Shown here piece by piece: positions 33,324 through 44,800 of a stretch of 64,000 nucleotides of DNA. A model generated the notes under the pieces. It searched no databases. It had not been told where the DNA came from and saw only the letters and a list, made by a program, of their open reading frames with translations. Each line of letters begins with the position of its first letter. Positions within the stretch are counted from its first letter, which is position 1. The stretch comes from Symbiotaphrina buchneri. Taxonomy: Eukaryota; Ascomycota; Symbiotaphrinales; Symbiotaphrinaceae. The DNA is taken from assembly GCA_001599915.1 (NCBI GenBank), contig BCIG01000013.1, forward strand, positions 186,001-250,000, given 5' to 3'. Position numbers and translations under genes: made by a program.

Positions 33324-34585
33324 CTAATCGAGGGTTACAACCACCCGGCCAGTCAACTGCCCGGCATACATCTCTTCAAAGACCTGACACCGCGTGAGCA
33401 GCATGTTCAGCATGTCGAGACAACGGGAAACGTACCTTTGTAAGATTCTCTAATGGCTCCAACCGGCAATGTGACTTGACAACACCACGAGAGGCAAGAT
33501 CGAGCACTTCGATAGCCTCCCTCCGGTTCCCGACGGCTGATCCAACAATATGCAACTCTCTGCCCACCAATGAGTTGGGGACTGCTTTAGCAATCGGCTC
33601 GGGGCGTCCCTGCGGGATCCCTACGCAGACTAGCGTGCCAGCGAACCGCAGAAAGTTCATCGCTTGCGCGTATGCTTTGCTGTTGCCTGTGCACACTACG
33701 ACAGCGGACGCTCCGAGGCCCCCAGTCACCCTCCTCACTTCCTGCGTCAGCGACTTGTCATCGAATCTCGTGACGTCGAGGAAGACTTCAGCGCCGCTGT
33801 CTCGGACGAGCTGTTCCTTGGACCCGTGATCCAACCCGATGACGCGCAGAGCCATTCCTTTGCTGGCAATCTGGCAGGCCAGATGGCCTAGGCCACCACC
33901 GGCGCCGGAGATGACAACCCATTGGCCGCTCTTCGCGTTGCTCTTCCTCAAAGCGGCGTACGAGGTCAGGCCAGCGCAGAGGATCGGAGCTGCTTCGGCA
34001 GAGTCCAGGCCGACGGGAATAGGAGTGACATAACTGCTAGGTGCGAGGACGTATTGCTGGAAGGTGCCAGGAGTGGAGTAGCCCGAGATCTTTTGCTTGA
34101 AGCAGACGCCGTCCGAAGACTCGAGGCATGCCGGACAAGACGAGCCTGCCCGTGACTGATGTTAGATAGAGTCGACGGTCTGAAGGGCTGCTCGGCATAC
34201 AAACTGAGCTGATCCATTTGACACCCACCCGGTCCCCCATCTTTACAGCACCGAGCTCGGCACCAGGACCGAATTTCACGACGGTGCCCACGCCCTCGTG
34301 CCCACCGACCTGGCCTGCCTTCATGGGGAAAGGCAGCCCAGCCCAAGTGTTCATCATGACCCCGAGGTCGCTGGCACATACCCCTGAGTGTGTCCTGTTC
34401 GAGCTCATCAGATCCTCTGAATGCACGACAAGTATGACCGTATGCGGCGGAGCAGCATAGACCTACAGCTTCACCAGGACCTCACCGGCACCGGGCTCTG
34501 GCGTGGGCACCATGACCACCTTGGTCGAAATCTTGCCCGGCTCATCGTAAATAGCCGCTTTGTGCTGCTCGACGGCGACGACCAT
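33324..34585 (-). CDS. Zinc-dependent alcohol dehydrogenase (ADH family), second copy
   Basis: Four exons, 34585-34467, 34394-34201, 34145-33436 and 33383-33324; 360 residues. The catalytic-zinc motif is GVCASDLGV with GGHEGVGTVV. The structural-zinc cysteines are created by the second splice junction (SSVC joined to SSCPACLESSDGVC), and the Rossmann signature is ISGAGGGLGHLACQ. The last exon supplies VFEEMYAGQLTGRVVVTLD, the usual C-terminal form of fungal ADH1-like enzymes. The catalytic loop has CASD where the more common form is CHTD. This gene and the ADH at 1.7-3.0 kb differ widely in sequence, so they are not a recent duplicate pair. Substrate unknown. Confidence 0.87.
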
Positions 34586-35111
34586 AATTGTGGGACAGAA
34601 GTATAGCAAACTGGGAATTATCGTATTCGGCGGGAGAGTAGAAGTGGCTTAATCCTACTTTGGACCACAGGTATCCAAGGCACCTGTCCAAGCAGTTGCC
34701 AAGATTATATCTTGATGGCTGTTTACTGTGCCTCCCGGAAGTGCCCAGACAAAGCGCCGGGGCCTGCGTGCTACTCGGGCCCCCATCCTTTAAATCGGGT
34801 CTGCGTTCTGAGTGGACCTCAAGTTCTGGCTGCAGGACTGGAAGGGATAAATGATGGCATGACGACAACTACCGCCCTACACATGATGATCCAAGTAGCG
34901 TGTGTTTTCCTGTCCAGTTTTGTAAAACTTGAGTTGGTAGAGCTTCACGTGCAAATGATTGCGCGAAGTTTGAGACTGGCGCTAGCATCGGCGCTAATCT
35001 ACACGCTAGCGATGTTCCCCATGGGGAAAGGCGCATCATTTTGCAGGGCTGTTATGAACCCCTATTCTGCCCCTGACTCCACATCGTTCCTATCCGACCA
35101 TCCCCATGATA
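34586..35111. other. Gene-free stretch upstream of second ADH
   Basis: Contains part of a 171-codon + strand open frame (34712-35227) that runs into the phosphatase gene on the other strand and has no signature. Taken as promoter of the ADH gene and 3' flank of the phosphatase. Confidence 0.4.
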
Positions 35112-36320
35112 CTACAATACCTTGGGCTGCAGACTATTCACTAGTAGTATCCGTCGGATGTCTTCTTGCATTTTCCTGTCCACGCCGATACTCTCGAGGT
35201 ATCTACGGATTCCACCATAATGGCTGACCAGATGATCGTGTATCTTCCCAATCCAGTCGGGCGCCGCTCTTATGAAGTCGGCATTCAAGCCCATCTCGTG
35301 TAGCTCTTCCAGCCGACCAGACTTTTCCTTTTCCAGTTCTGGTTCGGATTGCTCGTAGTCATTTGACACTGCCTCAATCGGAATGTCGAGAAGGAACAAT
35401 ACCATGGCAATGATTATTCCGGTACGGTCTTTCCCTTGAGTGCAATGGATGAGAATAGGATAGTTTGATTCCTTGGCCAGTATGGCGAAGACTGTCCGTA
35501 TCTCCGCAGTGCTTGAAGCCAGGGCATCGTAAGCCAGGCCCGCAAGCCCTCTAGGCTGCATGACCTCGGCGCAAAGAATCCGGATGGCCCGGACCCTGTA
35601 ACCGAAAAGCATCAAAAGGATTACCTTCCTAGTTCAGTTCAGATGGCGGTGGATAACAGAAGAGGCAAATGGCGTACAAGATGCTCCACCAAGACATCTG
35701 CCACAGGAGGTGTCTCTCAAAGGCACCGCCGTTCACGTTGACATAATGATACGCAAAGCCGGGAAACTGCAAAGATTGGGCTGCGTCTCTCTTGGAGGGG
35801 CGCTTTCCCACCGGGAGTTGAGATACCCTTGGCGACTGTTGAGTCTGCCGGATGTGCTCAGTGCTTGCACAGATTGTCAGCTAAGCCAGATACACACAAA
35901 TTTGCTGGCAGGAAGAAGACGAACTCGGTCCGCAGGTCCAAGATATGCTTGATGCCATAATCCTCGGCCAGCCTTTGTCGGTCATGCAACGAAGCATCGT
36001 CTGAGTGGCCGGTCAGTATGTCGGCCACCTGAAGTGATACTGCAGAGATGTTAGAATCTTACCAGGCCTTGCCGAGCGGTATAATTGACCTTCGACCAAG
36101 ATGCTTATCGATATCGTCAGCATCTATAGCGGAACCTGGATCTGTTGCGGTAGAGTTCTGGAAGAATGTCCACAGCCAACGGGGCGACCTACTTCGTTCC
36201 CAGGTAGCTATTCGTGGATGCCCCTACGTCCCTGAAATTTATAATGCCTTCGAAGCTATTTGACCATACAACCGTTGTCCTGGCGCGTTTCTTTACTTGG
36301 GGCATTGGCGTCAAACGCAT
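35112..36320 (-). CDS. Tyrosine/serine protein phosphatase-like (Y_phosphatase3 family), 5' part disturbed
   Basis: The C-terminal two thirds are clear over three exons: 36039-35925, 35863-35678 and 35628-35112. They carry DYGIKHILDLRTD, HYVNVNGGAFERHLLWQMS, then EVMQPRGLAGLAYD and the catalytic loop LIHCTQGKDRTG (HCxxGxxRTG). They end in VSHYGGIRRYLESIGVD, all hallmarks of this fungal phosphatase family. A plausible first exon starts at 36320 (MRLTPMPQVKKR...) and contains EGIINFRDVGAS, the expected N-terminal motif, up to a donor at 36192. That exon ends two bases into a codon, but the next exon needs one, so the frame does not close. Sequence error, real lesion or an unseen microexon are possible. 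The substrate could be protein or phosphoinositide. Confidence 0.65.
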
Positions 36321-37189
36321 AATCGAATTGAGAGGTGGACCGCAGGGGACGGTGGACGACTGCCAATTGATAGGGTCAATGGGCTGTAATAGGTAAAACT
36401 GCTCGCTTTTGTATCAAAACATAAAGAACGCAGGTATGAGAAGGAGGTGGTCGATGTAAGGACAGGACGAATATTATTAGACTATTAGACGCAAGTTAGG
36501 GTAAGGTGCTGTGGTGTTTTCTTTGCGAGGTCTAGAACTAGTCCCAGCCAGGGGATATTCGTATTCGTATTGAGCAACAGGGGAGCGACAATCCAGCGAT
36601 CTGGGAAGGGACATCCATCCGGGACGAATACTCGCACATTGCAGTCATCGACCAGCAACTGGCAAAAACAAGCAATTGTCTTGGACATGTAAGATTACCT
36701 CGAAAACAGTTAGACGCTTTGACAACCTGAGTCAGACAAAAGCTTTTAAACCCTTGATCTCGTCTGGCGGTGACCGTAAGGTAGATAAGATTCGTCTTCT
36801 GGTACTCTGTACCTTGCCTTAGGTAACTGTACTTCGTACTTTTACTCCGCAGCCACAAGGGTCCGTGTTTGCCAAGAAATTGGCGGCTGCGATTCGATCA
36901 CGGGCCCCCTTGGATAAACCTTGGAAGTGACGTAATGACGTAACGTATGTTGCTTTCACCCACACACTAATCAATTCGCTCAGCTCCCTTTCTCCCTCCC
37001 GCGTACAGAGTACCTTATGATGTGATAACCATCACAACCCTTTCTTCCATCACGAGCACCCAGCCCTTTTCCCGCAACAAAAGACTAAACAATTCTCTCT
37101 ACATGCTCTTACACCGTTGAGTTTGCCTCAATTCACCATCACAGTTCTATCGCCTACCCTTCCTACTACTGGCTCCGGCCGCGCGCACG
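36321..37189. promoter_or_regulatory. Divergent upstream region of phosphatase and EIS1
   Basis: The 37,190-proximal part (about 36,960-37,110) is markedly C/T-rich on the EIS1 strand (ctccctttctccctcccgc and similar), the usual look of a well-transcribed fungal promoter or leader. A cgtaaggtag motif lies near 36,775. Confidence 0.45.
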
Positions 37190-39768
37190 ATGGCCACCGC
37201 TGCGCATGCCCGTACCGCCAACCTCCCGGCCCCTGCACTGGATGAAAAGGCGGCCGCAGCTGCTTTGCACGCCAGTCGATCGAATAATAACTCGGCTCTA
37301 GTGGATGGTGATGGTCAAAGGCTCTCAGCAGCTGGTAAGCAAGCTCATTGTGGCCCTTCCATTCCTGGACAGTCATTGATAATCATTTTTAAACTGTTAT
37401 CAGGAGCTGCAACTTCCCTCAAGTATGCCAGCGCGAAGGACCTTCCTTCTTATCCCATCCTTGGACTCTCAAATAGCGAGGCATCCGCTGGTACAGCTGC
37501 ACACCTTGCCGAGGCGAATCGCAAACCATTCGAATATTGGAAACCCAGCGAGTCGTCCTCAGCCTCAAAGGCCGCTTTACTGGCAAACGACTACAAGTCC
37601 GCGCCAGTATGGCACCCAGAGTTGAGCTCGGCTGGGTCGAAAGCTGCCCTATTGGCCGCTCGAGAAGGTGCCAACGTCCCCATCTGGAAGCCGGAGGCCT
37701 CTGCATCGGGGAATACGGCTGCTGGCCTTGCCATGCGCAACAAGCATCTCGCTCCAGAGCTCGACTATGGCTACACACGTGAGGGCACCCGCAGAGCTAC
37801 TCTGGCTGCTACAGGAGCCATGTCTGGTAGCAGGAAGAGATCTGACTCGACACCTGTAAATGTGGGATTGGGCAGCAACCTTTACGCCGCGAACTCTGCC
37901 GCCAGCGCTGCTGCCAACAGGCCAGCCACGCCGTCAAAACCGGTCGAATCGAGCCCAGCATTGGATGCCAGCCGCATCCATAACGTGGCGAGGAATAACG
38001 TGAACAGAGAGTTATACACGGCGAATCCGCCGGTAAGCATCGAGGTGGACGAGAAGAAACGGAAGGATATGATGCGTGCCGCGGCAGTCTCAATGGCCAA
38101 ACAACTGTACGAACTTGAGAGCCGGAGTGCCAACCTGGGCGTGGCCCAGACATACGGTCAACAGGCTGCTGCAAGAGCTCATCAGCGGAGACCTTCGGAT
38201 GCTTCGACTGCAGAGATGTCTACAGCCGTACCCCAATACGTCAATCTGCAAGAGGCTGCCCAACGCCTAGCAGCAGAGCGCCTAGCCAAAATCCACGTGG
38301 ATAAAGACCCTTACCGGGACTACTATGGGATGAAAGCCCCTACGTCCAAAGGCTCTTTGCGCGGCAGGACGAGGCGTAGGGCGCTGAGTGATACCCAGAG
38401 TGCGTTCGATGATGAGGAGCAGTCACGTCGCATTCGATCAGAAATGTCTGTTTTTAATAGCAAATTGGCAGAAGTCGACGCTCAGAAGAGGCAGAGAGAC
38501 CGGGATGCGCTACTGGCGGCTGCCCAGAGGAATGTCAGGGCCAGCATGCATGGTATCGATGAACGAGTTTACGCTGAGACTGGCAAGGCTTCAGAGGTGC
38601 TAATGGATGAATGGGAGGCAAAAGCAAGGGCGAAGGCGGAAGCGGATAGCAAAGTCCGGATGGTCAATCACGGGAGGATCGACATTGGTGGCGGGAGATT
38701 TCTGGAACAGGCAGATATAGATGCCGTCGCGCGTGCCAATGTCCAACCGACGCTGGACGAGATTAGCGAGAGGGCAGATGCATACCGTGCTAAGCAGGAG
38801 GAGATGAGGCTTGACGCAGAGCTGAAAAAACGGGAGGCAGAGATGGAGCGTGAGCGGCAACACGAGATCAAAGCAGAAGAGAAACGTGCTAGAGGTGAGT
38901 CAATGCTTGCTTGGTTGCTGTTCCACTGTAACGCTGACCATCCTTTGCAGAGGAAGAGAAGCGTCGGGAGCGCCAGCGCAAGGAAGAGGAGAAAGCAAAG
39001 AGAGCCGAGGAGAAGAGAAAGGAGAAGCGCAAGTCAAAGGATGATAGGAAGACAGAAGAGGACACGGCAGTTACCCACACTGTGACGGATAGCGAAAGAG
39101 CCGTCAGCCCTGCGCCTGCACCGACGACACCGCTGGATGATGAGACCGCAAGGGAGATAGCTGAGCGCGCTACCACGCCTGCGGTCGTTGGTCAGCCCGC
39201 GGAAGCGGCCGGAGGTGCGGAGGAAGCCCTACACTCGGCTGGACTGGAAACGGCACATGCGGATGAATCCCACGAGGATGGAGCTGGCACGCAGACATCT
39301 CCGAAAGGCCACTCCCGCGTGGGCAGCTGGCTGAAGGGGAAGTTTGGCCGGCGCCTCAGCCGGGGCCAGAAAGGGGACGCGAGCGAGTCGGACCAGAGGA
39401 CGGGTTTTGTAGGCGGGGCCGCCCTGACCGGCGCGAGCAACAGCAACCCCAGCCTGGAACAGCGGCCGGAGTCGGAACGGGAGGTGGCCATGGCAGGGCG
39501 CGAGTCGGCGGAAGACGCGGACGTGGAGTCGCACGCTGCTGGGCGCGCGAGGTCGCCCTCCATCAGCTCGCTCTCCAGCGAGGAACCCCAGCGAGGACGG
39601 ACCGGCAGGCGGTCGCGCTCAGCATCAAGTTCGAGCTTCAGCCGGGACGACTTCGAGGAGGCTCGGGACCAATTCGACGAAGGATTGGCCCCGCCGCCAA
39701 CGTTCGCCACGGATGGACGCAATTCCGACAGTCCGGCGCGGGATTCGAAGTTTCAGGAAGACCTATAG
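37190..39768 (+). CDS. EIS1: Eisosome protein 1 (Eis1 family)
   Basis: Component of eisosomes, the plasma-membrane furrows organised by Pil1/Lsp1 in fungi. Three exons, 37190-37334, 37404-38894 and 38951-39768; 817 residues. The family block is a set of related modules near residues 48-150: ATSLKYASAKDLPSYP, AGTAAHLAEANRKPFEYWKP, ASKAALLANDYKSAPVW and GSKAALLAAREGANVPIW. Alanine-rich YAANSAASAAANR segments follow. A long charged helical region (LNAELKKREAEMERERQ-like) precedes a Ser/Glu-rich disordered tail. The second intron lies exactly at the start of the lysine/glutamate-rich stretch. Confident by domain pattern and length. Confidence 0.88.
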
Positions 39769-40066
39769 TGTTTGTGGGATATCATTTCACTCGTCTTACT
39801 ACCCTCCTAGCCTGCTATGCTTCCATTTTTCGCGACTCCTTGATACGATGTGGCTGGTTTTACTTTCAAACTTTCCTGCAATCGAAGGATTAAGCGTGTA
39901 TTGCAAATTCCCGAAATGCTGTTTCTATATGTACCCTATGAATGCAGTCAAGAGATACTAGTCCCCGTTTTACAGAACGCCTTGAATCGTATCAATGCCG
40001 ATCTAAATGCAAGTGCTTAACCCCTGGACATGAAAATGTGCTTCTCTTATCGTGCTAGTCATATAT

Positions 40067-41249
40067 TTAGAAGTTTTGAGCCCGCGTCGTCTCAGCGTTG
40101 GGGTAGGCACCATGAGTGAGCCCATACCCGCTATCCGTGGATCGGTGCGCTCCACCGTGGTAGCCAGTCTGTGCAGCTGAGCTATCCGCCGCACCCATCT
40201 CTGCCTCTGGTGGGCCATAGCGACCGCTTGGGCCCTTGATGGCGGGCAGTAGGTCCATGAAGAAGGTGAGGACATAGCCAGCGAAGATCAGAGAGATGGC
40301 TACAGGGAACAGGTTAATCAAAACTCGACCGAAAATGGGGTAGATCGACATACTCCACTCGAGCACCGCCGAAGCGTTAGGTTCATTCTTGTCTTCAGTC
40401 ACACCAAAGGCTAGCCTCAATTGTCAGCGACCCGACCACTCCACGCCTTCCGGATCTCAGGGCAAGGGCTTACCGATGGCGAGAGCAAGTTCAACGAAGA
40501 TGAACCCAAGCTTGATCCAAAATGAGGCTCGCAGAATTATGTGCTGGCGGAAGTGTACCCCCAATCTCTGGTATTCCCAACAGATGAAGATGGCAGAAAT
40601 GATGTATCCCGCTCTGTGACGAATGGCTCAGCGCAATGTGGCGGTCAAAGAGGGCCAGCAGCATACATGAACAGTACGAGGAAACCATCATGCAACTTTG
40701 GATGCCGCAACGTGTCGAAGATAGACAGCAGGATCAAGCCGGCAGTACCGGCCAAGGCAGCCACGATCGAAAGCGAGGAGACGACCTTTTCGGAGACTGT
40801 GAGATTCTTCGCCAGCAGCCCCTTGTGCCTTAACCACCGTTCCGAGAGGAAGGAGATGTCAAGGAAGACGGTGGTGACGCAGCTTCCGGCGATGAACAGT
40901 GGCTTCAATCCTTGCGCACCGATGTCTGGGCAATTGTTAACCTCCACGCTGGATGGGCAACATCGGGGATGTCTTCTGACCTGATATGTAACTGGACAAA
41001 TGAACAGAGTCAGTAGTCGGCTTTTTACACGGTTGCTCTCGGACTTACGCGATCCGTTGCCCTGCATTGAATGAGGCATAATGCGGGTGCCCTTCGACCT
41101 CCCAAGTAATCAACATTGCCAGCAGCATACCTGCGATAACACGCCAGTCAGTCGTCAAGTCGTCTGTTGGATGCGGTGTGAGGGAAGAACGAACCAAGCC
41201 ATGTGCCGGCAGATACTAATGGGAATACCCAATAGTGGACGAAACCCAT
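40067..41249 (-). CDS. SFK1: Frag1/DRAM/Sfk1 family membrane protein
   Basis: Multi-span plasma-membrane protein. The yeast relative Sfk1 works with the PI4-kinase Stt4 and in lipid asymmetry. Six exons, 41249-41195, 41130-41049, 40991-40981, 40925-40667, 40613-40474 and 40410-40067, total 296 residues. The start MGFVHYWVFPLVSAGTWLG and the next exon MLLAMLITWEVEGHPHY are typical of the family. The short motif AYISDIGAQGLKPLF is assembled from three exons, one of them only 11 nt. Six hydrophobic spans can be seen. The tail is short and hydrophilic. All five introns are 53-64 bp and have good signals. The microexon is required: without it neither frame nor ISDIGA motif is restored. Confidence 0.85.
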
Positions 41250-41890
41250 GATGGAAGGAAGGAGATCAAGGACAGGTCACACGACAGCAAAGGAGGCGAG
41301 AATGGCGAATCTGAGAGGAGAGGAGCGCGGCGGCGGGTTAGGAGTTTGGAGTTGTGTTTAGGGATGGATGATGGAGAAGTGGAAATGCGTTTGTTTCCTT
41401 GTACGTATGGCCTGTGCATGTGCACCGCCGCCTGCGACGACGTTGCGTCAGGACTTTTCACGAAGCAGTGCGCGCTTGACTACGTCATTAGTATTTTCTT
41501 CGTTCACGGACTCGGCGGTTGACAAGGCACCGACTCCGACTTAACCGACTTCGTAAGCCCCTTTGTTCTGGCTGTGGTTCCCGCCCACTGCCGGCGCCGC
41601 TCGGGAACATCAAGATCCGGGGCAGGCACGCACAAGCCACCATCTCTTTGAATCTCCGTAACTACATGTATCGTAATCAGACCCGCCAAGATCCAGGATC
41701 TTGCCAAGACGCAGGAACGACACTGCCACACTGCAGACCTTCCGCCTTCGGTCCGCTTAATTATTTGTTACTCCGTACCTGGCCAATCCCCCATTCATTT
41801 TAAAACTCACATACGGGGTACATCCAATGCAAATTGAAAATGAAATCTCCAAAGATCCATTCTGGGCTGCTTATAATTGCTATAACTGGC
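41250..41890. other. Spacer between SNF2-RING 3' end and SFK1-like start
   Basis: Upstream region of the SFK1-like gene. A 95-codon + frame at 41235-41522 has no support. Nothing else seen. Confidence 0.4.
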
Positions 41891-44800
41891 CTACGTTATC
41901 CCGCTCCAGCTAAGGTCGTGATCCTTTTCTTCGCCTTCCAAGCCCAATGACCGGTCGCCAACCGCCCGTTCGCGCCGCGACTTGCCAAACAGACATTTCC
42001 ACAGGTCGTCCTTGTCCACCATCTCTCCTCCGCTAGGCCCTTTGGCGAGCAGCTTGGACAGCGGCGCTTGCTGCAGCTCCAATGAATTGGCCGCGTCTAA
42101 TGTATTTTCCTGCAGCTCTGGGGTTGCGACACCCGATCTGGACTTTGATGCTCGACCCATGTGCGCCAAGCGGCGGGATACAGAGGTCTCGTAGATGGAC
42201 TCTTCCACCGTGTCCTGCACCAGGTACATCCACACCGTGGTCGATTGATGTTGCCCGATCCGGTGAACCCGGGCAATCGCCTGAAGTTCGATTGCTGTGT
42301 TGATGAGCGGTTCACATAAGAATACATGTGTCGCGTTCACGAGATTCAACCCGGAGGAGTGAGCTCGGGCATGCAGCAGGAAGCACTCGATCTGCGAGTT
42401 TGTGTAAGCGCTTAGATCGGCCCGCATAGCAAGATGACCTACGTTCGCATCATGTTTGAACTTCTCGATACCTCCTTTCCGGTCAATGCTGGTAAATCCA
42501 ATCTTGAACTGACTAAAGGCTCGACCCAAGACGTCCAAGAAGTCTCGATATTGCGAGAAGACAATAGACTTGGATCCAGGATCGTGCTCCCGCAACCAAA
42601 GGATGTGCCTAGCCAGTGTGTCAATCTTCGTTCCGAAAGAGCCATCGATATTGATGCTCTTGATCTCGTTCAGCGTGCTGCTGCTGACGTTGGCGTATAT
42701 CGACATCCGCTTATGCTTTGAAGGAGAGTCTTCAGGCGACGGCTGCACTTCCTCATGGACCGAGAGCTCTTGCGGCTTGTATCTGTACAATAAAGAGTTA
42801 GCTACCATCACAAGCAATCGTAAGCGCCACCTTACGTGATCTGATGGAAGTCCCGAAGATTCAAATGCCGTTTGCAGGTCGGGCAAGTGCGGTGATCGTT
42901 CCTATATTGCCTCAGTTCTGTTCCCTAGTAAGGGCTACGTGGACAGTCAAGAATAAGTATTTACCACCACATCCTTATGCATTCTTTGCAGTATTGATGA
43001 CCGCAGACCGTCAGCGCTCCTATATCAAAGGATTGCTGGCAAATGATGCAAATGCGCTGGGCACTATCGCTGCTGGACTCGGTGCGCAGATGTATTAGAT
43101 ACCGGCTCTTCGCTTTTAACGTTGCCATCTTTGCCGCCATTCTATCTTCGGCCGCTTTCATGCGCGACAGAACAGCCTCATCTGACGTCCCTTCCTTCTT
43201 CTCATATGGAGCCACTGTATCCGAGATTTGCTGCAACTGCCGATAGTACTCAAGTCAAGCATTCATCGTATCTCGGAACAGATCCAGCTCCTTCTCAACT
43301 GCGCTCACGCTTTTCATCTGCTTGTCCGCAACAGCCTGCAAGACGCGAAACTGTTCCTCGATTATTGCCAGCTCGGCAGTCGCTCTTATGCTGCCACCAC
43401 CTTCCTGCCATTGCAAAGAAGTGGTCATGGTTCGTAATTCCGCTACAATTTCTCTCAGTGAACCCAGCTCTGGATCCGGCCTCAGTCGGTCACAAGTCGC
43501 TAGGAGCGTTGTGAAAAGCTCTGGCGACGGGCCTTCTCCTTCTCGAGCCTTATCCAGCGAAAACTTCATCTCGTGGTCGACCAGGACGTTTCTCTGCCCG
43601 GTGATTGCTGCGTGACGGTCTGCGACAATTGCACGGAGCGCTTCCATGTATACGTACATTTCGTCCTGCTGCTTCGTCGATGTCTCGTACTCGTCTCCTT
43701 GAAGCTCGGTGTCTCCTTCATCATCAACCAGGGAGCCCAGAAGAAGATCCGCCATCTTTTCCCGCCATTCAATTAGAAATTTCGCTTGCTCATTCATTGC
43801 CCTTAATAAAGAATCGACCGTGTACCACACCTTCCGTCCTTCGATGCCGCCTCTCACCTGCGTTGGAGCTATTACCGGCAAGGCCGTAAAGGTGCGAGAT
43901 CGAGATTTTCTTATTGTTGCCATCAATTTCCCTGCTCTCCTGAGCGGCTCTGTCAACAGTTCCTTCCGCAGGAGCTTGGCCTTCTCATAGTATTCAGTCT
44001 CAAGGGCCTCAAGCCGTTTGAACTCGTCAGATTCGGGTGGAGTTATTTCCGTGTTAGATTTGATTTGGAAATATGCGTTTCCCACGAAGAATGTACAGAT
44101 ATGTTGGATCTCTAATATTGCACGCAACCGTTGCCTGAAACCACTTAGCCGGCTTGTTCCCGGGGCTCCCTCCACCAAAGGGCCTTGCGCAACTGATACA
44201 TCGCTATCAGAATGAGCTTCTGTTTGCATGTCATCCTTAGTCTCGGTAGCTCTTGCTCGTTCAAATTCTTCCGCGAGCTGTAGTTTCGTTTCCTTGACGA
44301 TTACTGTCGCTTCTTTCAGAGCTTGAAGCCAGATCTCCAGGGCTTTTTGAGGATTCCCCGAGTTTTCGAATATTTGCCCTCTGCGAATGTTGGATGATAG
44401 GAACGACCTCTCCTCTGTGCGCATGGCCGATTCATTTTGTTCAATCATCACCTCTAGCACCTCTGTGACAGTTCGAAGTGGGCCGCCTCCAAGACCGAGC
44501 CTACGTCGGTTGGACCCTCCAACCTCGGGATGTAGGCATGTCTGACGCAATCGAGTAAGCCAGGACCGCATCTTCTCTACAGTCGTCGATGACTCAGGAT
44601 CGAAAGAATCAGTAGCAGGAGCCCCTCCTTGATCCAAGCCGCAGTCGTCACACATTTGCTGAAACAATTGCGTATAATTCTGTTCCTCGATTGGCGTGAA
44701 AGGCACAGTGATAACAACACGTTTCTGTGGCGGCAGCTTCAGTTCATCCCGGACTTGATCTTTCGTGTGACGGAGTGCAATCTGCCCGAACAATGAACGA

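Noticed and set aside
34712-35227. 171-codon + strand open frame
   Set aside because: It overlaps the exactly phased antisense phosphatase exon, has no motif and no splice partners.
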